A stretch of DNA of 64,000 nt from Chitinophaga rupis. GTDB taxonomy: Bacteria; Bacteroidota; Bacteroidia; Chitinophagales; Chitinophagaceae. Positions 41,968 to 50,776 of the stretch are shown here, in pieces; position 1 is the stretch's first letter; the number at the start of each line of letters is the position of its first letter. The DNA is taken from positions 1,048,085 to 1,112,084 of the forward strand of contig NZ_FOBB01000002.1 of the NCBI RefSeq assembly GCF_900109685.1, written 5' to 3'. The position numbers and the translations under genes are program-made. The notes under the pieces were generated by a model. That model was not told where the DNA came from. It searched no databases and worked only from the letters and a program-made list of their open reading frames with translations.

Positions 41968-44900
41968 ATGCAAAAGTTTTACTCATGGAAGTCATGTTGC
42001 TTCCTTTTGTTGCTATGCCTGTGTGTGAACACGGCACTAGCGCAGCGCGTCATTACCGGAAAGGTGACCAGTACTGCAGATAGTACAGGCCTGCCCGGCG
42101 TAACCATTACCCTGCAGGGCGCAGCAGGGGGCGCGGTCACAGATGCCGCAGGCCGTTTTTCCGTACAGGTGCCTGCCGGTGTACGCGCGCTCAGTTTTTC
42201 CTATGTTGGCTATCGCCAGCAAACCTTCACCATCGGTGAGCAATCCAATGTGAACATTGCCCTGGAAGTAGCCAGCAAAGGGCTGAATGAAGTGCTGGTA
42301 GTAGGTTATGGTACACAAACCCGCCGCGATGCTACGGGTACCATCTCCTCAATCAAAGGCGCCGACATTAAGAACCTGCCCGTGAGCGATGCAGCCCAGG
42401 CGCTGCAGGGACGAGCCAGCGGGGTGGATATTGTGCGTTCCGACGGATCGCCCGGTACCACGCCCAGCATCCGTATCCGCGGTACAGGTACTATTAATAA
42501 TGCAGAACCACTGGTGGTAATAGACGGGGTGCCTGCAGGCGGCATCAATGATGTAAATCCCAATGATATCGCCTCCATGGAAATATTAAAAGATGCATCT
42601 TCCTCCGCTATCTACGGTACACGTGCCGCCAACGGGGTTATCATTATCACCACTAAAAAAGGTAACTACGGCGAAAAGCTGCGGGCATCTGCAAATGTGT
42701 ACCGCGGTGTATCCAACGCCATCCGTACCATTCCTTTGCTTACTGCGCCCGAGCTGGTAATGCTGAAAAAAGAGCGTTATGCTAATTCCGGCGGTACAAT
42801 AGATCCTGTGTGGAATGATCCTTACTATGCCACCCAGCGCACTAACTGGCAGGATGCCATCCTGGGTTCCGGTAATGTAACCAATGCAGATGTAAGCATC
42901 CGCGGTGGTAACAACAGCTCCAACTATATGTTCAGCGCCGGTTATTATGATGAAAAAGGCCTGGTGGAAAATACCTATTTCAAAAGGTATTCCATGCGCA
43001 TTAACTCTGAGCATAAGCTGGGCAAACGCCTGAAAATAGGGGAGAACCTGCAGCTGAGCTACAAACAGAACCAGGGTTTTGATACCTACTCATCCCAAAC
43101 GGGTCTGCTGTTCAGCGCCCTGCGTTTTAACCCGGCCATACCGGTAATGAACCCTGATGGCAGCTACGGCTCCTCACAGGCCAGCAATGAGCTGGGGGAT
43201 ATTAACAATCCCGTGTTCACCGCACAAACCACCGACACCTGGAATAAGAATTACCGCCTGCTGGGTAATGTGTATGCAGAGATCGAGATTCTGCAGGGCT
43301 TAACCTTACGCGGTAACTACGGTTTTGATGGCAGCATCTATAACCAGTACAGCTTTGTACCCAAAGTGCTGGACCAGACCCGTACCCGCGACCATGCCGA
43401 GCTGTGGGACCGCAGCGAAAGCAATAAGTCAGAGCTGGGTGAGGTATTCCTGACCTTTAACCACCTGTTTGCACAAAAACATCGTGTAACCTTAACCGGT
43501 GGTTACTCCGTACAAACCTCCAATGGTTATTTCTTCCGTGCAGAAAGCTGGGGCCTGAATGATGAAGCGCCCGACCAGCGCGTGCTGGATAATGGCAACG
43601 ACTACCACGCCATTAATGGTAACTTTAATCCGCAAAGCGCACTGGCCTCCGGCTTTGTAAGAGGCTTTTACAGCTTTAAAGATAAATACCTGTTAACAGC
43701 CACCTTCCGTGCAGACGGTTCTTCCCGTTTCCCCGAAGGCAAACGCTGGGGTTATTTCCCCGCCTTTTCACTGGGCTGGCGCGTTTCAGACGAAACGTTC
43801 TTTAAGAATAGCGTACCCTTTATTTCTAACCTGAAAATAACCGGTGGCTGGGGCCAGTTAGGTAACCAGAACGTGGCCGACTTCCAATATCTGGCGCCCA
43901 TTACGCGCGACCGCCGTTATTCATTCGGCGAAAATCCTTACACCGGTGTATGGAACTCCCGCCTTGCTAACCCGGACATTACCTGGGAAAAAGCAGAGAT
44001 GACCAACGTAAGCGCAGAAATAGGCGTGCTGGAAAATAAGCTGAACGCTACCATCACTTACTTTAACAAGAACACCCGCGACATGCTGGTATCTGCACCG
44101 GTACTGGATGAACATGGTACTGCCGGTATTCCTGACCGTAACATCGGCCAGCTGAATAACCATGGTATAGAAATAGAGCTCAGCTACCAGGGTGGTAACA
44201 AGGACTTCAGCTACAACGTAGCCGCAAACGCTTCTTTCATTAAGAATAAGGTAACGCAGCTGTACGATAAGGATTCGTACATCAGCTCTACGTTGTACGG
44301 CCGTCAGGGCGCGGAAATTTCCCGCACCTATGAAGATCAGCCCCTGGCATCCTTCTATGGCTGGAAAACAGGCGGTGTGTACCAGAACCAGGCGCAGATA
44401 GACAGTGATCCTAATATTGCAAAAGATCCACGCCGTGGCGACATTAAGCCCGGTGATATGATCTTCCTGGATGTGAATGGCGATGGTATTGTAGATGAAA
44501 ATGACCGCACTTTCCTGGGCAGCCCCAATCCTAAATTAACGTACGGTATTCAGGCCGGCGCCAACTACAAAGGCTTTGACCTTAGCCTGTCCTTCACCGG
44601 CGTGGCAGGTGTAAAGCTGTATAATGCCGACCGTATGCAGGGCATGGACCCCGCTTACCCGTACAACATGTATGCAGATGCGCTGAACCGCTGGCATGGA
44701 GAAGGCACCAGCAACACAGTGCCGCGTATGACATTGTCAACCGATGTAGCCAATAACAACCTGCGTGTATCTGACCGGTTTGTAGAAAGTGGTAACTACT
44801 TTACGCTGCGTAATGTGGCGCTGGGTTACACCATTCCCGCAAAAATATGGGGCAACAGCGGCATCTCTGATTTTCGTGTATACGTAGCTGCACAAAACCT

Positions 44901-45057
44901 GTTCATCATTACCAGCTATACCGGGTTAACACCTATGCTGGGTTATAGCGGCGATGGAAACAACGGTACCAGGGATGGTAACCGCCAGCGCGGTGTGGAT
45001 GTAGCAGCTTACCCACAGGCCAGGAGCTTTACTTTTGGCGCAACGCTTAATTTCTAA
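41968..45057 (+). CDS. SusC/RagA-family TonB-dependent outer-membrane transporter, no STN domain
   Basis: 1029 residues. Signal peptide about 1-26 (CVNTALAQ). It lacks the STN domain of the first SusC, so it should not signal to a FecR. The N-terminal carboxypeptidase-like domain comes next (VITGKVTSTADSTGLPGV), followed by a TonB-box region with EVLVVGYGTQ. The plug has VIDGVPAGGINDVNPNDI and SSAIYGTRAANGVIIITTKKG. The barrel ends in TLNF. It partners with the SusD encoded after it. No sigma/anti-sigma pair is adjacent, so its regulation may rely on the leader at 41753-41967. Substrate unknown. Confidence 0.95.
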   Translation: MQKFYSWKSCCFLLLLCLCVNTALAQRVITGKVTSTADSTGLPGVTITLQGAAGGAVTDAAGRFSVQVPAGVRALSFSYVGYRQQTFTIGEQSNVNIALEVASKGLNEVLVVGYGTQTRRDATGTISSIKGADIKNLPVSDAAQALQGRASGVDIVRSDGSPGTTPSIRIRGTGTINNAEPLVVIDGVPAGGINDVNPNDIASMEILKDASSSAIYGTRAANGVIIITTKKGNYGEKLRASANVYRGVSNAIRTIPLLTAPELVMLKKERYANSGGTIDPVWNDPYYATQRTNWQDAILGSGNVTNADVSIRGGNNSSNYMFSAGYYDEKGLVENTYFKRYSMRINSEHKLGKRLKIGENLQLSYKQNQGFDTYSSQTGLLFSALRFNPAIPVMNPDGSYGSSQASNELGDINNPVFTAQTTDTWNKNYRLLGNVYAEIEILQGLTLRGNYGFDGSIYNQYSFVPKVLDQTRTRDHAELWDRSESNKSELGEVFLTFNHLFAQKHRVTLTGGYSVQTSNGYFFRAESWGLNDEAPDQRVLDNGNDYHAINGNFNPQSALASGFVRGFYSFKDKYLLTATFRADGSSRFPEGKRWGYFPAFSLGWRVSDETFFKNSVPFISNLKITGGWGQLGNQNVADFQYLAPITRDRRYSFGENPYTGVWNSRLANPDITWEKAEMTNVSAEIGVLENKLNATITYFNKNTRDMLVSAPVLDEHGTAGIPDRNIGQLNNHGIEIELSYQGGNKDFSYNVAANASFIKNKVTQLYDKDSYISSTLYGRQGAEISRTYEDQPLASFYGWKTGGVYQNQAQIDSDPNIAKDPRRGDIKPGDMIFLDVNGDGIVDENDRTFLGSPNPKLTYGIQAGANYKGFDLSLSFTGVAGVKLYNADRMQGMDPAYPYNMYADALNRWHGEGTSNTVPRMTLSTDVANNNLRVSDRFVESGNYFTLRNVALGYTIPAKIWGNSGISDFRVYVAAQNLFIITSYTGLTPMLGYSGDGNNGTRDGNRQRGVDVAAYPQARSFTFGATLNF

Positions 45058-45087
45058 CCATACATGGTGAACTTAAAAGATAAGATT

Positions 45088-46545
45088 ATGCAACGGATAA
45101 TATATATAGGTACCTGCGCCCTGTTCCTGCTGGCGGCCTCCTGCAATGTGCTGGACGTAAAACCTAAAGGAAGCTATACCACCGGTAACTACTGGCGCAA
45201 CCAGAGCGATGCGCTGGACGGCATTACCGGCATTTACAATATTTTGCTGGAAGAAGATTATACCGGCTTTAACGAGTTTGTGTTCGACAACTGTTCGGAT
45301 GATCAGATCCGCGGCGGAGATCACGATTATGACCAGGCCATAGAAGACTTTAAGTATGATCCCTCCACCTATTCCGTAAGAGTGGGTTGGCGCTGGAAAT
45401 ATGAAACCATTAACCGCACCAATAATGCGCTCATCTACATTCCCAAAATCACGGACATTGATCCTGCTATCAAGAGCCGCTGCCTGGGCGAAGCGCATTT
45501 CTTCCGCGCATTTGCTTACTGGCGTTTGCTGGTAGTGTATGGCGAGGTGCCCATCATTACAGAAGATGATGTGCTGAACGGCAACTACAACAAACCGAAA
45601 GTAAGCAGCGATACACTGCGCGCCCAGATAGAGTCAGACCTGTTACAGGCCGCCGACCTGCTGCCGGAAACCCTGGCCAGCGCCGACAAAGGCCGCGTAA
45701 GCAAAGGCACTGCTTGGGGCCTGCTCACCAAGCTGTATATGGATTGGAACAAGCTGGATAAAGCCATTGAATACGGCACCAAGGTTACCACCAACGCTAA
45801 CTATGCGCTGGCAACCAACTATGCCGATAACTTTTCGGTAGCTACCGGCAACAACTCAGAAATGCTGCTGGCCGTGCAAACAGTGGATGGCTGGGGTTAC
45901 TCAGACTTCATTACTTACCACGCGCCGCGCGCATGGGGGGGCTGGAGCTTCTTTTACCCTGTAAAAGGACTGGTAGATGAATTTGAAGCCAATGACCCGC
46001 GCAAAGCGATCTGCTTCATGGGCCCCGGCGATAAAATAGACATTGGTACGGAAGTAGCCACCTATACCGCCGACCTGTCAAGCACCGGCCGCCACTACCG
46101 CAAGTTCTGCGCATGGAAGCCTTCCGGCGGTTTGAACTACTCTTTAAAAACGCCGCTCATGCGCTCTGCAGATATTTACCTGCTGGTAGCGGAAGCCAAG
46201 ATCCGCACTGCCGGCGCAGGCGCAGGTGATGCAGAGATCAACGCCGTACGCAAACGTGCATCCGCCGCACTGCCGCCCGTAGCAGGCGCCGGTATGCCGC
46301 AGCTGATGCACGAGCGCCGCGTAGAGCTGTGTGGCGAGAACGAACGCCACCAGGACCTTATGCGCTGGGACAAAGCCAAGCTTATTGACATCACCACTTA
46401 CTACAACAAACCCAAGCTGGCCTATGACGGCTCTGTAATAGAGGCGGCACGTACCTTTGTACGTCCCAAACACTATTATTTCCCTATACCGCAGCAGGAA
46501 ATAGACCGCAGTAAAGGTGTGCTGATACAGAACGAGAATTATTAA
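45088..46545 (+). CDS. SusD/RagB-family surface lipoprotein (second pair)
   Basis: 485 residues from ATG 45088 (MQRIIYIGTCALFLLAASC), chosen because it gives a compact lipoprotein signal after an A-rich tract; ATG 45064 would add eight residues. The cysteine in LLAASCNVLD is the lipidation site. Typical SusD elements: AHFFRAFAYWRLL near residue 140, RSADIYLLVAEAKIR, LMHERRVELCGENERHQDLMRWD and the closing YYFPIPQQEID. It captures the substrate for the SusC at 41968. A strong terminator follows 33 bases after the stop. Confidence 0.94.
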   Translation: MQRIIYIGTCALFLLAASCNVLDVKPKGSYTTGNYWRNQSDALDGITGIYNILLEEDYTGFNEFVFDNCSDDQIRGGDHDYDQAIEDFKYDPSTYSVRVGWRWKYETINRTNNALIYIPKITDIDPAIKSRCLGEAHFFRAFAYWRLLVVYGEVPIITEDDVLNGNYNKPKVSSDTLRAQIESDLLQAADLLPETLASADKGRVSKGTAWGLLTKLYMDWNKLDKAIEYGTKVTTNANYALATNYADNFSVATGNNSEMLLAVQTVDGWGYSDFITYHAPRAWGGWSFFYPVKGLVDEFEANDPRKAICFMGPGDKIDIGTEVATYTADLSSTGRHYRKFCAWKPSGGLNYSLKTPLMRSADIYLLVAEAKIRTAGAGAGDAEINAVRKRASAALPPVAGAGMPQLMHERRVELCGENERHQDLMRWDKAKLIDITTYYNKPKLAYDGSVIEAARTFVRPKHYYFPIPQQEIDRSKGVLIQNENY

Positions 46546-46577
46546 AGGATAAGAAAAAAAGGTAAGGTTGATAACAG

Positions 46578-46619
46578 AGCCCTGTTCTTCCCGCTTAGCG
46601 GGGAGGCAGGGCTTTTTTT
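46578..46619 (+). terminator. Terminator of the second SusC-SusD pair
   Basis: AGCCCTG (46578-46584) pairs with CAGGGCT (46607-46613); an inner stem CCCGC/GCGGG sits in the loop, followed by seven T residues (46613-46619). It closes the operon before a 180-base AT-rich gap leading to the large operon at 46799. Confidence 0.85.
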
Positions 46620-46798
46620 ATGCGTGTTATATTCGTGGGAATTTATTATGATAAATAATAATATTATTAAAATATTCATATATTGCGCCGAATTTCCCGA
46701 AGTACGAAACATTACGAGATATTAAGAGACATATTTTGTTAACAGACTAGGATATTATGTAGTGGGTTACTTCCATTGTACATTCTAAACCTTATTTT

Positions 46799-48520
46799 TT
46801 GAATAGAACTTTACTATCCAGCTTAAAGATCATTGGATGTTTTTTACCCTGTGTTTGTGTAGCGCTATCTGCATATTCGCAACGTTTAGACGCTATTGGT
46901 AAGGAGCAGCCGCTGAAAGTGACCGGGGGCGTTAGCCTGGAGCAGGTAGCTTATTTTTCATCGGGCCTGGCCGAAGGCCGCCGTGATCCCTATAACTTTT
47001 TTCTCAGCGGTAACCTGAATATAGACCTCTATGGCTGGTCTGTACCTTTCAGCTTCAACTATTCCAACCAAAGCAGGGTAGCCTTTCAGCAACCATTTAA
47101 TCAATACGGACTTACACCCACCTATAAATGGATCACCGGTCACCTGGGATATACCAGCATGAATTTTTCCAGCTATACCCTGGCCGGTCATTTGTTTAAT
47201 GGCGTAGGGGTAGACCTGGCGCCTCCCGGCAATTTCAGGTTCAGCGCCATGTACGGGCGTTTGCAGAAAGCAGTGGAGGCTGACACCCTGCACCGGGAAA
47301 TAGAACCTGCATATCAGCGCATGGGGTATGGCTTCAAAGCCTCCTATTCGCGGCAAAAGGATAATATAGACCTGGTGCTGTTCCATGCAAAGGACGATGA
47401 AGGTTCCATTGCACCCTTGCCCCTGGGTTATACGCTTACGCCGCAGGATAACCTGGCTGTTGGCGTAAATGTGACCAAGCAGCTGCTCAACCGCTTACTG
47501 TTCAACGCAGAAATAGCCTGGAGCCTGCTGACCCGCGATACCCGTGCGGAAACAGATACCCTATCACATGGCGCCCTGCCCACGCTTGGCCTGATGAACA
47601 GGAACAGCTCCACCGCCCTGTACCACGCCTATAAAACCAGTATTGCGTATGGGGGTAAACGTTATACGCTGGGCATTGGTTATGAATGGGTAGCGCCGGA
47701 GTACCAAACCCTGGGCGCTTACTACTTCAACAACGATTTTGAGAACATAACCGGGAACCTGCAGCTGCGCCTGTTAAAAGACCGGCTTACTACCGGCATT
47801 AATGCAGGGGTGCAGCGTAATAACCTGAACAATGACAAGCTAAGCACCATGCGCCGCTGGGTAGGCGCCCTGAACATGAGCTATGCGGCCAGTAAAAAAA
47901 TGAACCTGAACTTTTCCTATTCCAACTTCCAGTCCTTTGTGAATATCCGGTCCAACTTTGATTACATTAACCAGCTAACGCCTTATGATAACCTGGATAC
48001 CCTGAACTATACACAGATATCCACCAACGCTACACTGGGGGTTAATTACCGGCTTTCTCAAAGCAAGGAAAAGATGCAGATGCTCCTGTGCAATGTATCG
48101 TATATGCGATCGGCCGATAAGCAGGGTGGTATAACGCAGCCCAGCGGGGTTACTTTTTATAATCTTAACACTGCTTACAGCCTGCAGCTGGTGCCAAAGG
48201 ACATGTCGGTTACCCTGGGTATTAATGCCAATACCAATAATTCTGCGGACCTGAACACCATAACCCTGGGCCCAAGCCTGGGGTTGAACAAATCCTTAAT
48301 GCAAAAGAAGCTGCGTACGGCCGGCACCTTGTCCTGGAACGGCAGCTATACCAATGGGCAGTCTACCGCAAAGATCTTAACAGCCAGGGTATCCGGCGCA
48401 TACACTATCAAAAAAGCGCACAGCTTTAACCTGAGCCTGGTGGGGCTGAACCGTAGCTCGCAAAGAGCGGCTACCCTGTCAGAGCTGACTACTACCCTGG
48501 GATATAACTATAACTTTTAA
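46799..48520 (+). CDS. Outer-membrane beta-barrel-like protein, first gene of the surface/toxin operon
   Basis: 573 residues from TTG 46799; an in-frame TAA at 46787 excludes earlier starts. Signal peptide to about residue 28 (ALSAYSQ). The mature part is a series of short amphipathic strands (WSVPFSFNYSNQSRV, TNATLGVNYRLS, FNLSLVGLNRSS) ending in an aromatic F (TTLGYNYNF), the barrel assembly signal. There is no plug or TonB box, and it is longer than PorP/SprF proteins. The next gene starts 15 bases after its stop. Possible roles include an export pore or anchor for the downstream secreted proteins; family not recognised. Confidence 0.72.
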   Translation: MNRTLLSSLKIIGCFLPCVCVALSAYSQRLDAIGKEQPLKVTGGVSLEQVAYFSSGLAEGRRDPYNFFLSGNLNIDLYGWSVPFSFNYSNQSRVAFQQPFNQYGLTPTYKWITGHLGYTSMNFSSYTLAGHLFNGVGVDLAPPGNFRFSAMYGRLQKAVEADTLHREIEPAYQRMGYGFKASYSRQKDNIDLVLFHAKDDEGSIAPLPLGYTLTPQDNLAVGVNVTKQLLNRLLFNAEIAWSLLTRDTRAETDTLSHGALPTLGLMNRNSSTALYHAYKTSIAYGGKRYTLGIGYEWVAPEYQTLGAYYFNNDFENITGNLQLRLLKDRLTTGINAGVQRNNLNNDKLSTMRRWVGALNMSYAASKKMNLNFSYSNFQSFVNIRSNFDYINQLTPYDNLDTLNYTQISTNATLGVNYRLSQSKEKMQMLLCNVSYMRSADKQGGITQPSGVTFYNLNTAYSLQLVPKDMSVTLGINANTNNSADLNTITLGPSLGLNKSLMQKKLRTAGTLSWNGSYTNGQSTAKILTARVSGAYTIKKAHSFNLSLVGLNRSSQRAATLSELTTTLGYNYNF

Positions 48521-48535
48521 AGCAAACCGGTAACG

Positions 48536-50776
48536 TTGTTGTATACACGCATAAAACATACGGCCTTTCTGATCGGGTGCTGCCTGTGCCTTAGCATTGT
48601 GCTGCGGGCGCAGGTCAATTACCCGGTAATGGCAAGTATTCAGCTAAACCCGCCTTACAGCCTGTACCTTTCAGATTATGCAGCCCCTGACCCGCAACGC
48701 ATGCAGGTAACCCTGCTCATGAAAGACCTGGCGGAAACCAATTATAAATGCCGGTTACGCCTGAAAATAGAAGGCTTTGGCTCCTCGCTGCAAAGCAAAA
48801 CCGCTTTTTATACCCCGCCCATATTACTGAACGGCGGAGAAATGCTGACACTGAGCGGTACAGATCTGGCGCCTTACCTGAACCCGCAGAATCTGCTCAT
48901 CCAGGGCCTGGATAATAATCAGTTCTCTAAGAACGGCGCCAAGCTGCCGGAAGGCATTTACAAGTTTACAGTGGAAGTGCTGGATTACACACGTAATAAC
49001 GTGATCTCCAATGCGGCCAATGCCATTGTATCTACTTTCCTCAGCTATCCGCCTATCATTAACCTGCCCATGGCCAATACCAAAGTAGATGCGCTGAACC
49101 CGCAGAACGTGGTATTCCAGTGGATGCCAAGGCATACGGCATCTTTCAACGCAGCATTTAACGTCGTATATAAGTTAAGGTTAGTACAGCTTATACCAGC
49201 CAACCGCGATCCCAATGATGCCCTGCGCACAACCCGTCCGCTGCTGGAAACCATTACCCCGCAAACCATGTTCGTATATGGTCCCGGGGAGCTGGCGCTT
49301 ACGCCCGGCGAGAATTACGCCGTGCAGGTGCAGGCCATAGAAACAGAAGGCCGGGATATGTTCATCAATAATGGTTATAGTGAGGCCGTAGCATTCACCT
49401 ACGGTGAAAAATGTAGCGTGCCCCAGGCCGTGATGGCAGCGGTATCCGGTCGTAACAGCCTGAAGCTTACCTGGACCGGAACGCCCACACAACAGGCTTT
49501 TTCCGTCCGTTACCGGGAAGCAGGTGATAACCCTTCCCAATGGTATGAAGAGGATGCCTTTGTACCACAGCTGACCATTGGCGGATTAAAGGCCGGCAAA
49601 AAATATGAATACCAGGTAAAAGGACAGTGTATCTGGGGCTATGGCGATTATACGCCAGTACAGGCCTTCACCATGCCGGATGCGGAAATGCAGAAAGGAG
49701 ATTTTGTATGCGGCAGCTCTTCCGGTGCAGGCGCTATTACCAACCGGGAGAACATTGCCCAGCTGCAGGTGGGCGACACCATTACTGCCGGAGATTTTAA
49801 AGTGATCATCAGCAAGGTGAGCGGGGCAACAGGCAATTTTACCGGTACCGGCGAGGTGCTGGTGCCATTCCTGGAATACTTATCCCTCACCGTTACATTC
49901 AGCAATATTCATGTGAACACCAGCCGTCAGATGTATGAAGGTATTATCCAGATACAGCAGGATGATCCGGGCAAGGTATCCGCAGCCCTGAAGCAAACAT
50001 TAACGGAAATGCTGGACAAGATAGACAATGCCCTGCAATCCGCTGACCTGGCCAGCCTGCAGCAGCTGGATGCTGCCGGTTTAATACAGCAGATAGAGAA
50101 GATGAAGGACTGGAGTGAATTATCTGCCGCTACCAGGGATGACCTGGGCCAGCTGGAAAGCAAGCTGCAGGAAGCGCAGCAGCTGCTGCAGGATAATAAT
50201 ATGTCGCCGGAAGAAAAGGCTACGCTGGGGCAAAAGATAGCAAAGGATATTAAGAACCTGACGGATAAGATGAAGCAGGATCTGCAGGAATTGGGTGAAA
50301 TACTGAAAGAGCTGCTGGGCATCTTCAAAAAAGCGGTGACCTCCCTTAAAACCGATTATAATGATAGCCGCATGCAGCAGCTGAAAAAAGACTATGAGGA
50401 GAAAAAGAATGCGGCCGGTAAACTGATCGCGGACAACAACGCTGCCATTGGTCTTACAAAAGGCGCCGGGAAGGCAGAAAGCGCCGGGGATATCCAGGAA
50501 TGGGGTGAAACAGACAGCTTAGATCTGCCACAGGAATTGAAAGATTACGGCGCAGCAACAGACAGCTTACAGGAGGGCATACTGGTGCAGATCCTGGCCG
50601 CCAGCACAGATGATAAAGATAATGAGCAGGTAGTGAACCAGCTGAAGGTGAACCAGCAATCATTCAAGGAATTTGTACAACAACAACAAACAGATAAGAA
50701 AGAAGAAACAGATACGGTGCGACAGGCAAAAGTGTCCATTATGAATTGGATCAGATCTGTAATTGAAAAATTATGA
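48536..50776 (+). CDS. Secreted TANFOR/Fn3-like protein with C-terminal coiled coil
   Basis: 746 residues from TTG 48536 (a second TTG follows at 48539). Signal peptide to about residue 25 (VLRAQ). Residues about 26-290 resemble the TANFOR-type domain of Bacteroidota surface proteins (NYPVMASIQLNPPYSLYLSD, FTYGEKC); residues about 292-380 are an Fn3-like module (PQAVMAAVSGRNSLKLTW, KYEYQVKGQC). From about 475 on it turns to heptad-rich, Gln/Leu/Lys/Glu sequence (LTEMLDKIDNALQSADLASL, LQELGEILKELLGIF), a long coiled coil to the end. The stop overlaps the next ATG by 4 bases, strict translational coupling to the toxin gene. Confidence 0.75.
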   Translation: MLYTRIKHTAFLIGCCLCLSIVLRAQVNYPVMASIQLNPPYSLYLSDYAAPDPQRMQVTLLMKDLAETNYKCRLRLKIEGFGSSLQSKTAFYTPPILLNGGEMLTLSGTDLAPYLNPQNLLIQGLDNNQFSKNGAKLPEGIYKFTVEVLDYTRNNVISNAANAIVSTFLSYPPIINLPMANTKVDALNPQNVVFQWMPRHTASFNAAFNVVYKLRLVQLIPANRDPNDALRTTRPLLETITPQTMFVYGPGELALTPGENYAVQVQAIETEGRDMFINNGYSEAVAFTYGEKCSVPQAVMAAVSGRNSLKLTWTGTPTQQAFSVRYREAGDNPSQWYEEDAFVPQLTIGGLKAGKKYEYQVKGQCIWGYGDYTPVQAFTMPDAEMQKGDFVCGSSSGAGAITNRENIAQLQVGDTITAGDFKVIISKVSGATGNFTGTGEVLVPFLEYLSLTVTFSNIHVNTSRQMYEGIIQIQQDDPGKVSAALKQTLTEMLDKIDNALQSADLASLQQLDAAGLIQQIEKMKDWSELSAATRDDLGQLESKLQEAQQLLQDNNMSPEEKATLGQKIAKDIKNLTDKMKQDLQELGEILKELLGIFKKAVTSLKTDYNDSRMQQLKKDYEEKKNAAGKLIADNNAAIGLTKGAGKAESAGDIQEWGETDSLDLPQELKDYGAATDSLQEGILVQILAASTDDKDNEQVVNQLKVNQQSFKEFVQQQQTDKKEETDTVRQAKVSIMNWIRSVIEKL

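Noticed and set aside
46799..48520. PorP/SprF-family assignment of the barrel-like protein
   Set aside because: It is 573 residues, much longer than PorP/SprF, and lacks the recognisable family start; only a generic barrel call is justified.
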